The position numbers and the translations under genes were made by a program. From Nitrospirota bacterium (GTDB lineage Bacteria; Nitrospirota; Nitrospiria; Nitrospirales; UBA8639), in contig QIMB01000068.1 of NCBI GenBank assembly GCA_003233615.1, forward strand, positions 1 through 6,288: a stretch of DNA of 6,288 bases, given 5' to 3'. Below the pieces are notes generated by a model, which saw nothing but the letters and a program-made list of their open reading frames with translations, was not told the origin of the DNA and made no database searches. Below are positions 6,045 through 6,288 of this stretch, piece by piece (position 1 is the stretch's first letter; every line of letters begins with the position of its first letter).

Positions 6045-6140
6045 CCAGCAGTGTCCGAGGCACCAACTGGAGATGCTCCAGGATCTGATGTTCCAGCAGC
6101 GTCCGAAGCACCAGCTGGAGATGCTCCAGCAGCTGAAGCT
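6045..6140 (+). repeat. 48-bp tandem repeat coding an Ala/Pro/acidic tail
   Basis: Two adjacent 48-bp units (6045-6092 and 6093-6140) encode the 16-residue patterns PAVSEAPTGDAPGSDV and PAASEAPAGDAPAAEA. A partial start of a third unit (CCAGCA at 6141) follows. The tail has no basic residues and should be disordered and negatively charged. Such repeats tend to vary in copy number. Confidence 0.75.
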
Positions 6141-6199
6141 CCAGCAGATGCGGCTCACTAATAACGCGTAAGCACGGTCTTCCGGACGGGAAGAAAGAT

Positions 6200-6207
6200 A
6201 AAGGAGG
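6200..6207 (+). promoter_or_regulatory. Strong ribosome binding site fixing a TTG start
   Basis: AAAGGAGG at 6200-6207 is a near-perfect Shine-Dalgarno sequence. The in-frame GTG at 6209 is only one base away and too close, whereas TTG 6218 has a workable ten-base spacing. Confidence 0.65.
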
Positions 6208-6217
6208 GGTGTCACCC

Positions 6218-6288
6218 TTGAAAACCTTACAGCGAAGCGTGTGGATTATCTTTGGTCTGATGGTATGTGGGGCAGCAGTCGCGTATGC
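6218..6288 (+). CDS. Start of an exported protein, truncated by the window end
   Basis: Only 23 codons are visible. They encode a basic start (MKTLQR), a hydrophobic stretch (SVWIIFGLMVCGA) and an Ala-Val-Ala sequence that fits a signal peptidase I site, so a Sec-type signal peptide is likely. The Cys before GAA is preceded by LMV, which is not a good lipobox. The TTG start is chosen because of the AAAGGAGG site. The gene begins 56 bases after the cytochrome stop on the same strand, so it may belong to the same transcription unit and electron-transfer context. Its function cannot be told from this fragment. Confidence 0.6.
   Translation, partial: MKTLQRSVWIIFGLMVCGAAVAY

Larger units (their letters stand above)
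5886..6161 (+). pseudogene. 3' part of the same cytochrome c, in the shifted frame
   Basis: This frame is open from 5886, after a TGA at 5883-5885. It supplies the missing C-terminal helix of the cytochrome fold: from 5901 it reads WKSKLSEDDIWKVIAFE, a typical end of a class I cytochrome c after the Met ligand. An EWDVKYKKWVPQG segment and a roughly 48-residue Ala/Pro/Glu/Asp tail follow, ending in tandem stops TAA TAA (6159-6164). The only internal start is GTG 5937, which lacks a Shine-Dalgarno sequence and would begin mid-helix, so I do not regard it as an independent gene. Joined to the 5' part it makes about 208 residues. The break could be a genuine mutation or a sequence/assembly error. 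Confidence 0.7.

Noticed and set aside
5796..6215. Minus-strand frame of 139 codons opposite the cytochrome tail.
   Set aside because: Its Ser/Trp/Cys repeats are simply the antisense of the Ala/Pro tail repeat, with no start signal or recognisable domain.
1..6288. CRISPR arrays, insertion sequences, integrase or attachment sites, toxin-antitoxin or phage genes.
   Set aside because: No spaced direct repeats, transposase motifs or duplicated tRNA ends were seen. The tRNA-Cys 3' end is not repeated nearby, so there is no sign of an integrated element.

Overview
The window looks like an ordinary chromosomal segment of a hopanoid-producing bacterium. The most likely source is a Nitrospira-type member of the Nitrospirota. 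This rests on the style of the Dxs, HpnH and cytochrome c proteins as I remember them and on the roughly 50% GC content, so it is inference and not proof. All genes I can support are on the + strand.

Positions 1-243 hold no convincing gene but contain a good sigma70-type promoter (TTGACA, 17 bp, GAAAAT). It is followed by dxs (244-2139) and ispG (2150-3334), which are 10 bp apart, with the ispG ribosome binding site overlapping the dxs stop codon. These encode the first and a late step of the MEP isoprenoid pathway. The gap after ispG contains a sizeable predicted stem-loop and a perfect TATAAT box, then a complete tRNA-Cys(GCA) gene at 3548-3623. Next is hpnH (3758-4774), the radical SAM enzyme that adds the adenosyl group to hopene. 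The MEP genes supply the C5 units from which the hopanoid skeleton is made, so the two loci are functionally connected even though a tRNA gene lies between them. A small gene of unknown function (4846-5190) follows hpnH in the same direction.

The 349-bp gap at 5191-5539 has no gene. It contains a two-level stem-loop ending in seven T residues (possible terminator or small RNA) and a TATAAT box. Downstream is a lipoprotein-type monohaem cytochrome c. Its reading frame is broken near 5900, right at the predicted haem-ligand methionine. The two halves (5540-5926 and 5886-6161) make one sensible protein of about 208 residues if about five bases (one CCATG unit) are restored. Its C-terminus is an Ala/Pro/acidic tail built from a 48-bp tandem repeat. 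A further exported protein starts at TTG 6218 behind a strong Shine-Dalgarno sequence and runs off the right edge.

I found no clear new multi-gene system. The points most worth checking are the altered thiamine-diphosphate pocket motifs in Dxs, the frame break and repeat tail of the cytochrome, the uncharacterised small protein next to hpnH, and the two structured intergenic elements.
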